Below, one piece after another: positions 9,133 through 21,200 of a stretch of DNA of 64,000 bases. A model generated the notes under the pieces. That model saw nothing but the letters and a program-made list of their open reading frames with translations. It was not told the origin of the DNA and did not search any database. A program made the position numbers and the translations under genes. How positions within the stretch are numbered: position 1 is the first letter of the stretch; each line of letters starts with the position of its first letter. Source of the stretch: an uncultured Gammaproteobacteria bacterium. Its GTDB lineage: Bacteria > Pseudomonadota > Gammaproteobacteria > Pseudomonadales > Porticoccaceae. The stretch covers positions 434,001-498,000 of the forward strand of contig CAJXQR010000001.1 of assembly GCA_913058345.1 (NCBI GenBank), read 5' to 3'.

Positions 9133-9152
9133 TAAGCTTTAATTAAAGCTTA
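9133..9152. repeat. 20-bp perfect palindrome over the rubrerythrin stop codon
   Basis: TAAGCTTTAA followed by its exact reverse complement TTAAAGCTTA. Its last three bases are the rbr stop codon (minus strand). With no loop it is more likely a DNA site or chance AT-rich dyad than an RNA hairpin. Confidence 0.45.
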
Positions 9153-9569
9153 GTCGTCAAGGTTATCGAGAGCTTTCTGGAAACGGTTAGCGTGACTACG
9201 CTCTGCTTTACCCAGCGTCTCAAACCAATCGGCAATTTCATCAAAACCTTCTTCACGAGCAGTTTTAGTCATACCAGGATACATGTCAGAGTACTCGTGA
9301 GTTTCACCAGCAACTGCAGCTTTAAGGTTATCTGACGTCGAGCCAATCGGCAGGCCAGTTGCAGGATCGCCTGTCTCTTCTAGATATTCTAGATGGCCAT
9401 GAGCATGTCCCGTTTCACCTTCTGCGGTAGAGCGAAACACCGTTGCAACATCGTTGTAGCCTTCAACGTCAGCTTTGGCAGCGAAGTATAAATAACGACG
9501 ATTTGCCTGAGATTCACCGGCAAAGGCATCTTTTAAATTCTGTTCGGTTTGCGTGTCTTTGAGTGACAT
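9150..9569 (-). CDS. Rubrerythrin, diiron domain only
   Basis: Diiron peroxidase of 139 residues that reduces hydrogen peroxide with electrons from a redox partner. All diiron ligands of the four-helix bundle are visible: Glu19, Glu52 with His55, Glu89/Glu92, and Glu123 with His126. The C-terminal rubredoxin domain of classical rubrerythrin is absent, so an external electron donor is needed; the adjacent Fe-S protein is the obvious candidate. The start at 9569 has AAGGAGA at good spacing, and an ATG six bases earlier would abut the ribosome-binding site. It is divergent from oxyR across a 148-bp gap, so OxyR control is likely. Rubrerythrin is more typical of anaerobes, so its place in an oxyR locus of an aerobe is notable. 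Confidence 0.92.
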   Translation of the reverse strand: MSLKDTQTEQNLKDAFAGESQANRRYLYFAAKADVEGYNDVATVFRSTAEGETGHAHGHLEYLEETGDPATGLPIGSTSDNLKAAVAGETHEYSDMYPGMTKTAREEGFDEIADWFETLGKAERSHANRFQKALDNLDD

Positions 9570-9717
9570 CGACATTCTCCTTTCAGTTGTTATTCAGAGA
9601 TAAATTTTTTTACAGCAATATCAGCATACCAGCTCTTAAACGAACTTGCGGCACAATATCTATCTAATTTAGAATCGGTAAAATGAATTTTTTGATGACA
9701 GCTAATCGGTTTTTTCA
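9570..9717. promoter_or_regulatory. Divergent oxyR / rubrerythrin promoter region
   Basis: AT-rich 148-bp gap between oppositely oriented genes. LysR-type regulators usually bind such gaps. Fragments resembling OxyR half sites (CTAT, ATCTAT) occur near 9656-9666, but no full ATAG-N7-CTAT-N7-ATAG-N7-CTAT match can be read with confidence. Confidence 0.45.
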
Positions 9718-10653
9718 ATGGCATCACAACCGACCTTAAAACAACTTCGCTACCTCTGTGCAGTCGCTCAGAGCCTACACTTTGGCAAGGCGGCAAAAGC
9801 CTGTTTTGTCACCCAATCAACCCTTAGTGCAGGCATTCATGAACTTGAGCAAACACTTGGGGCTGCGTTGCTAGAGCGCAGTAATAAGCAGGTGTTAATT
9901 ACTGATATTGGGCAGAAAATAGTTGCTCGCTCGCAGCATATCCTCAGCGACATCGAGGCATTAAAAGAGGATGCAGTTCGAGCTCAAACACCTCTCACCA
10001 ATCCAGTGAGAATTGGTATTATCCCGACAATAGCACCTTTTATTCTGCCGAGAGTTCTGCCCACTTTGCACCAGGATTTTCCCAAATTACAATTACTCAT
10101 CCGCGAGGATTTGTCAGAAAACCTGGCTAATTTACTGTTACAGGGCGAGTTAGATCTATTACTTATGGCACTGCCCTACCCCGTCAACAACACCACCAGT
10201 TATCATTTATTTAACGACCCTTTTGTGCTGGCCTATCCTGCTGGTCATCCAATCGGAAGCGTAAGACAACTTAAAACTCGCGACCTCAAAGGTCAGGATA
10301 TTCTCTTGCTCGAACATGGCCATTGCCTGCGCGACCATGCTCTAGAAGCCTGTAAGCTGCAAAGTAGCCAGTTATCACTCGCCTTTGAAGCGACAAGTCT
10401 GCACACTATTGTACCCATGGTCGCCAATGGTGTAGGCGTTTCGCTATTACCGGCAATGGCGATCAACGAAGGGATATTGTCAGGCACAAAAAATGTCTCA
10501 ACAAAAGAGTTTTCGGAGAAAGGTGTATGGCGTGAAATCGGGCTTTTATGGCGTGCGAAAAGCCCTCGAGACAGTGAATACCGCCTGTTAGGAGAGTACT
10601 TCAAGAGCAGCAATGCCACGAACAAAGATATAAAGTCGGGACAGCTAAAATAG
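9718..10653 (+). CDS. oxyR: Hydrogen-peroxide sensor OxyR (LysR family)
   Basis: Peroxide-responsive transcription activator of 311 residues. The N-terminal winged helix-turn-helix (about 1-65) carries the typical LysR segment KACFVTQSTLSAGIHELE. The C-terminal periplasmic-binding-like sensor domain contains the diagnostic LEHGHCLRDHALEAC segment. Cys203 and Cys212 keep the nine-residue spacing of the redox pair C199/C208 of E. coli OxyR, so it should be a true H2O2 sensor and not a generic LysR protein. It is divergent from the rubrerythrin operon, its probable target. The ATG at 9718 has no strong Shine-Dalgarno sequence. A perfect 11-bp hairpin overlaps the stop codon. Confidence 0.92.
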   Translation: MASQPTLKQLRYLCAVAQSLHFGKAAKACFVTQSTLSAGIHELEQTLGAALLERSNKQVLITDIGQKIVARSQHILSDIEALKEDAVRAQTPLTNPVRIGIIPTIAPFILPRVLPTLHQDFPKLQLLIREDLSENLANLLLQGELDLLLMALPYPVNNTTSYHLFNDPFVLAYPAGHPIGSVRQLKTRDLKGQDILLLEHGHCLRDHALEACKLQSSQLSLAFEATSLHTIVPMVANGVGVSLLPAMAINEGILSGTKNVSTKEFSEKGVWREIGLLWRAKSPRDSEYRLLGEYFKSSNATNKDIKSGQLK

Positions 10654-10665
10654 CCTGTCCCGACT
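10634..10665 (+). terminator. Hairpin overlapping the oxyR stop codon
   Basis: Perfect 11-bp stem AGTCGGGACAG / CTGTCCCGACT, with the loop containing the oxyR TAG. Only a short T-run (AGTTT) follows. It lies between oxyR and the convergent csp gene and may act in both directions. Confidence 0.5.
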
Positions 10666-10729
10666 AGTTTACTCACCGTTTATTCAAAAACAGATCTCTT
10701 GTTGGAACCTTGGCAAAGTCTGTGAAAAG

Positions 10730-10936
10730 TTACAGCGGCGTTACATTCTCCGCCTGTGGCCCTTTCTGCCCCTGGGTCACGTCAAATTCAACTCGCTGGC
10801 CTTCATTGAGCGATTTAAAACCTTCACCTACAATAGAGCGAAAATGAACAAAAACATCGGGGCCGTTTTCTTGCTCGATAAAACCGTAACCTTTATCAGC
10901 GTTAAACCATTTTACCGTACCAGTTGCACTAGACAT
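10730..10936 (-). CDS. CspA-family cold-shock protein
   Basis: Single-stranded nucleic-acid-binding protein of 68 residues that acts as an RNA chaperone. It is a single OB fold with RNP1 (KGYGFIEQ, about 16-23) and RNP2 (VFVHF, about 28-32), and Trp10 in the KWFN segment. Length and sequence are typical of CspA/CspD-like proteins. An unusually long region (about 360-420 bases) upstream without genes is consistent with the long structured 5' leader known for cold-shock mRNAs. Which Csp paralogue this is cannot be decided. Confidence 0.93.
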   Translation of the reverse strand: MSSATGTVKWFNADKGYGFIEQENGPDVFVHFRSIVGEGFKSLNEGQRVEFDVTQGQKGPQAENVTPL

Positions 10937-11360
10937 ATTCTAAAACCTTTTTGAACTTTACTCCTGAAGAGTAAAAAACTGTTTATTTAAGCCGTTAGAT
11001 GGCTATCCTTCGCCGTTAAACCTAATTTTTATTGATGACTAGCTATCGTGCAAGTTAATAAAAGGATTCACAATTCCAGTCACAAGAAAAGAAGTATTTT
11101 CAGGCTGTCTTCACTATATATGAAAAAACACACAAGTAAACCCACATTAAAGACAATAAACAGTATAAAAAAACAAGCCTGACATTTAACGGCAAGAACC
11201 CTTTTCGAGAGCAGGAAATCCCTTATGCCACTACGTATAAAACACTATTGCACATAGAGCAATAAACCGAAAAAAGGACGTGCACCATCTTGTCCGTTTT
11301 ATATGACAACCGTGTTAAAAGTGAAAAATGATAACGTCTGGAAAAACACAGGCGCAACAA
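10937..11360 (-). promoter_or_regulatory. csp promoter and probable long 5' leader
   Basis: 424 bp without a credible gene. A short open frame on the plus strand from 11303 only reads antisense to the VOC gene and is rejected. Cold-shock mRNAs often carry long leaders, which fits the AT-rich sequence directly upstream of csp. Near 11274-11300 a weak GGAC/GTCC stem followed by T-rich DNA on the minus strand could end the VOC transcript. Confidence 0.4.
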
Positions 11361-12212
11361 CTATCCCGCTTCAATGCGGAGTAAAGCACCAAATGTTGCC
11401 TCTTGATCCACTTCCAAAACACCCGGAGAATCGGCGCAAGCTCTCACTTTTAGCCCTCGATCCACAAGCATTTTCTGCGTCGCAGATATATCACTGGCAT
11501 GCAGTACTAGCGCATACATACCCTCGCGCTTTTTTTGCAAGAATTCGGCAACGGCTTTGGCGAATGGCCGAGATGAATCATCGACGGCCACCAGCTCTAT
11601 CACACCTCCCTCTTCAGGGCGACAAATCGCTGTATAGACACCCCGCTCCACATCAATTTCAGTAGCCTCCATTGTCATATTAAACTGAGTTCCATAAATC
11701 TCGATGGCGCAATCAATATCTTTCACCGCGATGATGACACGCTTAATACCTGTCACCCACTGACCATCGCGTTCGCCGATAGGAGCCCTATAGTCAGAGA
11801 CAAAAGAATTCACCGGATAGACACGAATCAACACCCCATGTGTCGAACTCGGATGCACATCTCGCCCAAAGGCGCCAGGCATTAAGGGCATCACGTTGAG
11901 GCCTCGGTTAGCCAACACAACAGCCTCGTCATCGGGCACAGGGGCTTCGAGCATCAGGGCAAAGAGTCCTTCACCACGACGATCAAGAAAGCCTTGTAAG
12001 CTTTTACTCAACGGCGTATTAGGATCGACAGGTGACATTAATTCGATATTACTCCCCCCCTCCGGCACACACATACCCAGTGCAGCACCATACTCGGGGA
12101 TACTTTCTTTCGATAAATCAATAACGGGCATGCCAAATTTATCTCTGAACAAGCTGACAACAGCCTGGAAGTCATGAACGGCGATGGCAATACGAGGCAT
12201 ACCTGTGATCAT
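11361..12212 (-). CDS. Two-domain VOC (glyoxalase/dioxygenase-fold) protein
   Basis: Soluble protein of 283 residues formed by two tandem vicinal-oxygen-chelate domains (about 1-140 and 148-283), each starting with a similar segment (RIAIAVHDFQ and RVIIAVKDID). Candidate metal ligands occur as the His of each first strand and Glu in NIELMSP and VIELVAV. VOC proteins include glyoxalase I, extradiol dioxygenases and methylmalonyl-CoA epimerase; the reaction here cannot be assigned. AGGAG seven bases before the ATG supports the start. It appears to be a single-gene unit. Confidence 0.8.
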   Translation of the reverse strand: MITGMPRIAIAVHDFQAVVSLFRDKFGMPVIDLSKESIPEYGAALGMCVPEGGSNIELMSPVDPNTPLSKSLQGFLDRRGEGLFALMLEAPVPDDEAVVLANRGLNVMPLMPGAFGRDVHPSSTHGVLIRVYPVNSFVSDYRAPIGERDGQWVTGIKRVIIAVKDIDCAIEIYGTQFNMTMEATEIDVERGVYTAICRPEEGGVIELVAVDDSSRPFAKAVAEFLQKKREGMYALVLHASDISATQKMLVDRGLKVRACADSPGVLEVDQEATFGALLRIEAG

Positions 12213-12380
12213 AGTATTACTCCTTTTATTTATTATTCACTATTTGAGAGTTATTGGCTGGGTAAACACTGGGGAATGCGGTGCTCTAAAAATCTAATTT
12301 AAAGTGCAACAAGCTTTTTAAGTCCGCCGACAAGAGGCTATAATAACGCTATACCCCCCTTCTTAATATAATATGCCGTT

Positions 12381-13148
12381 ATGAGCTATGCTGAACGCCA
12401 ACAGTTTTTCAAACAGTTGCTCACTGTCTTCGGCCGCAAAGCTGTACTAGAAGCACTGCAGGAAACATCAATCCCTGCCTATCGCTTGCACTTGGCTAGC
12501 AGTAACCGCAGTGATGCCACAATGAAAAAAATCATCTCTCTCGCGGAAGCTCGGGAAATTGAAATCCAACATCATAGCCGTAAGGAACTGTCGCGGATAT
12601 CCCGAAATCAACGCCAGGACCAGGGTGTCGCTCTGGACCTGCAATGCCCCAACTACGGTGACTATCAGAGCTTAATCAAACAACGACCTGAAAAACTCTG
12701 TCTCATTGCACTGGACCGTGTTACCAATCCACAAAATCTTGGCATGGTGATTCGCTCTATTTGTGCTAGCCCCATCGACGGTTTACTTTTGCCCTCTAAG
12801 GGCTGTGCACCCTTGTCGCCGTTAGTGATTAAAGCGAGTGCTGGCACGCTGTTTCGCTGCCCCATTTATCGCTGCGACAGTCTTCCGAGCGCACTGAATG
12901 AATTCGCGGCCCAGGGCGTGAATATTTGTACGCTTAATTCAGCAAAAGGCACTGATATCGCTCAGCATAAGGTTCAACCTCACACAATTTATGTGCTCGG
13001 CAACGAAACCGATGGCGTATCAAAAGACGTTAATCAGCTTGCAAACGAGCAACTGAACATCCCCATGGCTAACGGTGTTGAATCACTTAATGTTGCCGTT
13101 ACCGCGGCCCTGCTTGCTTTTCGCCAGGTGATCGCCAGAGCTGGGTAA
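12381..13148 (+). CDS. SpoU/TrmH-family RNA 2'-O-ribose methyltransferase (RlmB-like)
   Basis: S-adenosylmethionine-dependent RNA methyltransferase of 255 residues with the trefoil-knot SPOUT fold. The N-terminal substrate-binding domain (about 1-95) is followed by the three SpoU motifs: DRVTNPQNLGMVIRS (about 111-125), VLGNETDGVSK and IPMANGVESLNVAVTAALL near the C-terminus. This architecture matches RlmB (Gm2251 of 23S rRNA) and related TrmH enzymes. The exact RNA target is not certain, since the N-terminal domain differs from E. coli RlmB. The 3' end overlaps the convergent MFS gene by 50 bases. Confidence 0.85.
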   Translation: MSYAERQQFFKQLLTVFGRKAVLEALQETSIPAYRLHLASSNRSDATMKKIISLAEAREIEIQHHSRKELSRISRNQRQDQGVALDLQCPNYGDYQSLIKQRPEKLCLIALDRVTNPQNLGMVIRSICASPIDGLLLPSKGCAPLSPLVIKASAGTLFRCPIYRCDSLPSALNEFAAQGVNICTLNSAKGTDIAQHKVQPHTIYVLGNETDGVSKDVNQLANEQLNIPMANGVESLNVAVTAALLAFRQVIARAG

Positions 13149-14319
13149 AAACACCGAGAGACGCCACAATCAAAGTCGCAGCACCGAGAACGGCAAATGA
13201 TTGAAGCACGCCCTGGGCGCTGATCAGCTGTCCGGTTACCCAGGCGCCCACGGGCGCTGTGCCAAAAAAGGCCAACTGGTAAATCGATACCACTCTCGAA
13301 CGATAGGCTTCTGGAGCCTCGGTGTGGGTCATCATACGACCCAGACTAATCGATATGCCGGAGAACATACCCCATATCAATACCGCCGGAAAAAGAAGAC
13401 CAACGGGCAACTGAGTGCCAATCAGTACCATAATCAAACCCCGGAAAAACAAACTCATCACCAACACTCTACCTGGCTGGCGAAAACCACCACTCAACCG
13501 TAAATAAAGCCCATTTGCAAGTAACACTCCCGCCGTGAAGCTCAATTGCAAGCCGGCATAAAATACCGCAGTCTGACCATACACCTCTCGCGTCATCAGT
13601 GGCATTGCCACGAGATAGACGCCAAAGCCGAGGAAACCGGTGGCGCCAACTAACAACATTAAGGGTAGTAATCGGGCGTGGTGCCAGACGGCCCTTAAGC
13701 CGGCAGTAATGCTTTGGTTTTGCCGCTGACAGCCCTTGTTTAAGTTTGACTCGACCGTTTGACTTGCGCGAAGAAATAAACCTGCGGCAATGAACATTAA
13801 CATCTGAAAGACAAGCAAAATACTCAAGCCGATGTAATCAAACAGGCCCGCCGATAAATAACCCAGGCTTTGCGCCGCAAACTGAACCAGTGTCGTATGC
13901 ACGACTGAGCGCTGCAAGTCTTCACCAGCAACTTCGGATAGCAAGCTTTCCCGAGCTGGCTGAATAAAAGCTGTGATGACACCATAACTGGCACCAAAAA
14001 CGATCAACAACTCGTAGCTCAACAAGTGTTGATTCACAGCAACGAACATCACGCCAAAGGGTAATAAATAGAGTAGATAAAGCCGAAAAAGGTAGCTGCC
14101 GAGGTGGCGATTATCCGAAAGAGCTCCTCCCAGCAAAATCAGCAGCAAGTTGGGTAACATGACCGCCATCTGCGCCAGACCAACACGGTCAGCAGGCTCG
14201 TGTAGCACACCCACCACCAACCAGGGGAAAATAACCACCTGCAAGCCCATAGCCATTGCACTACTACCGAGCCCACTTAGATAGTATTGAAATGAACTTA
14301 AGCGTCGGTTAGCGAACAT
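13099..14319 (-). CDS. MFS transporter
   Basis: Major facilitator superfamily carrier of about 406 residues with roughly twelve hydrophobic segments, inner membrane. The type resembles MFS_3/enterobactin-exporter-like (EntS) carriers, with a loop SNLNKGCQRQNQS between the halves. Substrate unknown; drug or siderophore efflux are possibilities. The ATG at 14319 (MFANRRLSSF) is preferred over a GTG twelve codons earlier. Its last 50 bases overlap the 3' end of the convergent RNA methyltransferase gene, so head-on transcription could interfere. It lies 71 bases from the next gene upstream on the same strand. Confidence 0.82.
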   Translation of the reverse strand: MFANRRLSSFQYYLSGLGSSAMAMGLQVVIFPWLVVGVLHEPADRVGLAQMAVMLPNLLLILLGGALSDNRHLGSYLFRLYLLYLLPFGVMFVAVNQHLLSYELLIVFGASYGVITAFIQPARESLLSEVAGEDLQRSVVHTTLVQFAAQSLGYLSAGLFDYIGLSILLVFQMLMFIAAGLFLRASQTVESNLNKGCQRQNQSITAGLRAVWHHARLLPLMLLVGATGFLGFGVYLVAMPLMTREVYGQTAVFYAGLQLSFTAGVLLANGLYLRLSGGFRQPGRVLVMSLFFRGLIMVLIGTQLPVGLLFPAVLIWGMFSGISISLGRMMTHTEAPEAYRSRVVSIYQLAFFGTAPVGAWVTGQLISAQGVLQSFAVLGAATLIVASLGVFTQLWRSPGEKQAGPR

Positions 14320-14390
14320 AGACGCTAGACTTCCCTTCCCGAGGCAAAGGCACACCGTGTCGAATCACATAATACGGGCTCACCTTACTC

Positions 14391-14810
14391 TCAAATGGCT
14401 TCTTTCACCCATTCACAACGCAGCTGGATATCATCACTGCCTGGACTGTGATATTCGGCATTAATGCTCTCCCAGATAAACGAATGGACACCTGACATTT
14501 CCGTCTCGAGATGCACATAGGCACTCACCCAATACATTTTATGTAACAGGGCTTCAAACTGCTCTATCCACAGTTGCCACTCGTATTCGATTCCCTGATA
14601 AGGCGCGCCAAAATGAACAATCTCGGTGTGCTGGCTAATATCGCCTGCGAGCTGGCTAGAGGAGGTGAACATTTCGCGACACAGGAGAGGCCAGCTATCG
14701 GCGCTGGGTAATGAGGCCATCGCCTCACGATTAACCATGATACGATCTATACCATCGGGCCGGTAAACCGAGTCTTTAATACAACCGTAAACAACGGACT
14801 CTTCTTGCAT
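14391..14810 (-). CDS. Conserved hypothetical protein, 139 residues
   Basis: Soluble acidic protein starting at the ATG at 14810, which has AGGGG upstream. I see no known motif. Tryptophan- and tyrosine-rich segments (EYEWQLWIEQFEALLHKMYW) suggest a compact alpha/beta fold. It lies downstream of ligA on the same strand, and similarly placed unknown genes follow ligA in some pseudomonads. No function can be assigned. Confidence 0.65.
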   Translation of the reverse strand: MQEESVVYGCIKDSVYRPDGIDRIMVNREAMASLPSADSWPLLCREMFTSSSQLAGDISQHTEIVHFGAPYQGIEYEWQLWIEQFEALLHKMYWVSAYVHLETEMSGVHSFIWESINAEYHSPGSDDIQLRCEWVKEAI

Positions 14811-14915
14811 GATTAACCCCTGGAAACTTAAAAAACCGCGAAACGCGCGCCGCACATTATAGGCGACTCAGGGTAGTTGAACGACAAAACCCAAGAACAA
14901 CTCGCTCAAGCCCCC

Positions 14916-18133
<3,218 letters not shown>

Positions 18134-18235
18134 TGCATCATAGCCTGTCTAAATTTATTGATGCCCGGGGGAGAAAGCTCATAAAATCTCATGTAATTTA
18201 CTTCACAAAGCATTGCTAGGTAATTGTTTTAGCTA

Positions 18236-21200
18236 TTATTGTGCCAGCTCCACGGCTTTGTCAACATCGACAGTGACAAGACGCGAAACACCTGGCTCAT
18301 TCATTGTAACCCCCATCAATTGATGGGCCATTTCCATCGCAATTTTATTGTGGGTGATATAGATAAACTGCACTGTTTCAGACATCTCTTTCACCATCCT
18401 CGCGTAACGCCCCACATTAGCATCATCGAGTGGCGCATCCACCTCGTCGAGCATACAAAACGGGGCTGGGTTAAGCTTGAAAATGGAAAACACCAACGCA
18501 ATAGCCGTAAGCGCTTTTTCACCACCCGACAATAAGTGAATGGTGGAGTTCTTTTTGCCTGGAGGCTGGGCCATAATTGTGACCCCCGTGTCGAGTAAAT
18601 CATCACCCGTTAACGCCAAATAAGCGTGGCCACCACCGAACAGTTTGGGAAACAAAGACTGCAACGAGCGATTAACCGTATCGTAAGTCTCTCGAAACCG
18701 AGTGCGCGTTTCTCGATCAATTTTGCGAATAGCACTCTCCAGAGTTTCTAAGGCTACGTTGAGTTCACCGTCTTGGGCATCGAGATAAGTCTTTCGTTCC
18801 AACTCAGTCTTAAATTCATCTACTGCGGCGAGATTAATAGCACCAAGGCGTTGCACGCGACTTTCGACCTGCTGTAAGCGCCGCTCCCATTCTGACTCTT
18901 CAGCCCCTTCAGGCAAGCCGGCTAACACCTCATCAAGTCGGTAGCCTGTTTCCGTTATTTGCTCTGTAATGGTTTTGGCCCGTGTTTCCAGCGCCTGAGT
19001 ACTCAGGCGCTGTTGCTCAAGCTCACTGCGCTGTTTTTCCAACGCGGTTTCAAGACGAGCGCGCTCATTTTCACATTGGCGTATACTGAGCTCGGCTTGC
19101 TGGACGACTGCCCGCACACCAGACAGCTCTTTCTCAACAGTTAAACGTTGCTCTAAGCGTGCTTCAAGTTCAAGTTTGAGGTCATCCCCAGGCCCCTGTT
19201 CACCTTGAGAGGTTTTCAAGAGGGTTTGCTGACGTTCCCGCAAACGAGCAAGCTGCACCTCAAGTCGGGTAATACCCTCTTTAATCGATGACAATTGCGT
19301 ACCTACCGACTGCTCGCGCATCGCCAACTCATGCACTTTGTCGCGATCATGTCGGGCACGTTGGCGGTCATCATCCAGTGTTTTGCGTAGCTGATCGCGC
19401 CGGGTCGATAATTCTTCACGGCGCAAATTATCGTTGGTCATCGATTCGATGCCCAGTTCCAACACCTGACGGCAGTCGCGCAGTCGCTCTTTGTCTTGTT
19501 CCAGCTGCATACGCGATTCTTCCAGCTCTTCAGTGATACGCGCTCTCTGCTGGGCGATTTGGCCAATACGCTCTTTGGTAACATTTAACTGAGATTGCAG
19601 TTGAGCATTTTGCTGCTGTAGTGCGTCCCTACCAGTGTCGAGAGTCGTGCGTTGTGCTTCACTAGCTTTTAAGGCTTGTTGTTTGCTCTCTTGCTGTTGA
19701 ACTAATATTTCCACCTCATCGCGTAACCTCTGCAACTGGCTATGGGTTTCATCCAGATCACGCTTGCGCAATAGCACACCTGCCGAGGCATCGACTTCAC
19801 GGGCAACACGTACCCAGTTGGGACCAAACCACAAGCCATCGCGAGTAACCACCGATTGATGAGACTCGAGGCTTACGCGCAACGCCAAAGCGTCGTCAAG
19901 GCTTTCGGCCGTCAACACGCCAGCCAATACAGTTTCCACACGCCGATCAGCACCACTCACTTTCGCCAGTAAGCGATTAGATGCAGCGTTATCAGTGCCA
20001 TTTGTAGAAACAGCGGTATCCATCAACAACACACTACCGCTATCTATTGACGCAATAGATTCGGCATAAGTCTCAATGGCATCGACACAGACCGCCTGTA
20101 AAAAATCTCCCAGTACAGTCTCAACCGCTGTTTCCCAACCACTATCAACATTCAGGCTATCAGCCAAACGCGACGCTGAATCCAGCTGATGGCTCTCCAA
20201 CCAGAGGCGTTGACTATCATCTTCCCCGAATGAAGCCTGTTGTAGGGCTTCTAGTGATGCAGCTCGGCCACTCAAGGTTTGTACCTGTTCTCGAGCACTA
20301 CTCAGGGCATTGGCAATTTCCACCCCTTCACTACGCTGTTGTTCGATGCGATAACGCACTTCTTCAATTTCACAATCGTGGGTCGCCAGATCTTCGTCGC
20401 ACTCGGCAACCCTGGCCTCGAGCAGTTCGATATCGTCACCCTCGGCTTTCTGCTCCAGATTAGCCAATTCGTTGTTGAAACGCTGAATGCGCTGTCCCAG
20501 TTTATCGATAGAGGTGTCAAGGTGTTGAATACGCGACTGCTGGACTTCCACTTCGCGTTGAGCCGTCGACGCTGTTTTGTTAAATTCATCCCAATCAGTC
20601 TGCCAGCTCTGCATACCCTGCTCGGACTGCTTCAGGGACTCAGTCGACAATACTTCTGCTTCACGCACCGCCGTCAATTGTTGGCTTATCTCTGCCAGCT
20701 CAGCCTGCCAACCCGTCGCTTTACGTTGATCCGATTGCAGGTGCTGCTCCGACTCGACGAGGTTGCGCTGGGTTTGCTCGAGGTCATCATGCAACTCGCG
20801 AGCTCTATCCTCTGCATGTTTTATCGACTGTTCGATACGCGCAACTTCAGCACCCGCGGCATAATAGCGGCTTTGTATCTCATTAAACTTATCGTTGTTT
20901 TCGCTGTGCTCTAGACGAAACTTTTCCAGCTCCGCCCCCTGATGAGCCCTGTCGACCAGCAAGGCTTCAATTTGCAAGCTTTGCTCAGCGATAATTTCAC
21001 GCTTAATTTGCGCCTGCTGGTCAAGCTCCTGCCAATACAGAGCCTGTAACTGGGCGCGCAACATACGCTCTTCTTTTTTCAGACTTGTATATTTTTCTGC
21101 CGCTTCGGCCTGTCGCTCAAGGCGTGACAGCTGACGGCCCAGCTCTTCGCGGATATCTGTGAGACGTTCAAGGTTTTCTCGGGTGCGGCGAATACGGCTT

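Noticed and set aside
9650-9690. Complete OxyR operator in the oxyR-rbr gap
   Set aside because: Only fragments of the four-part ATAG/CTAT pattern are visible; a site probably exists but cannot be placed from sequence alone.
11303-11665. 120-codon plus-strand open frame before the VOC gene
   Set aside because: It lies almost wholly antisense to the two-domain VOC gene, has unusual composition (Pro/His/Arg-rich) and no ribosome-binding site.
20279-20914. 211-codon open frame antisense to smc
   Set aside because: Shadow of the long coiled-coil gene; the real frame is the conserved SMC protein on the minus strand.
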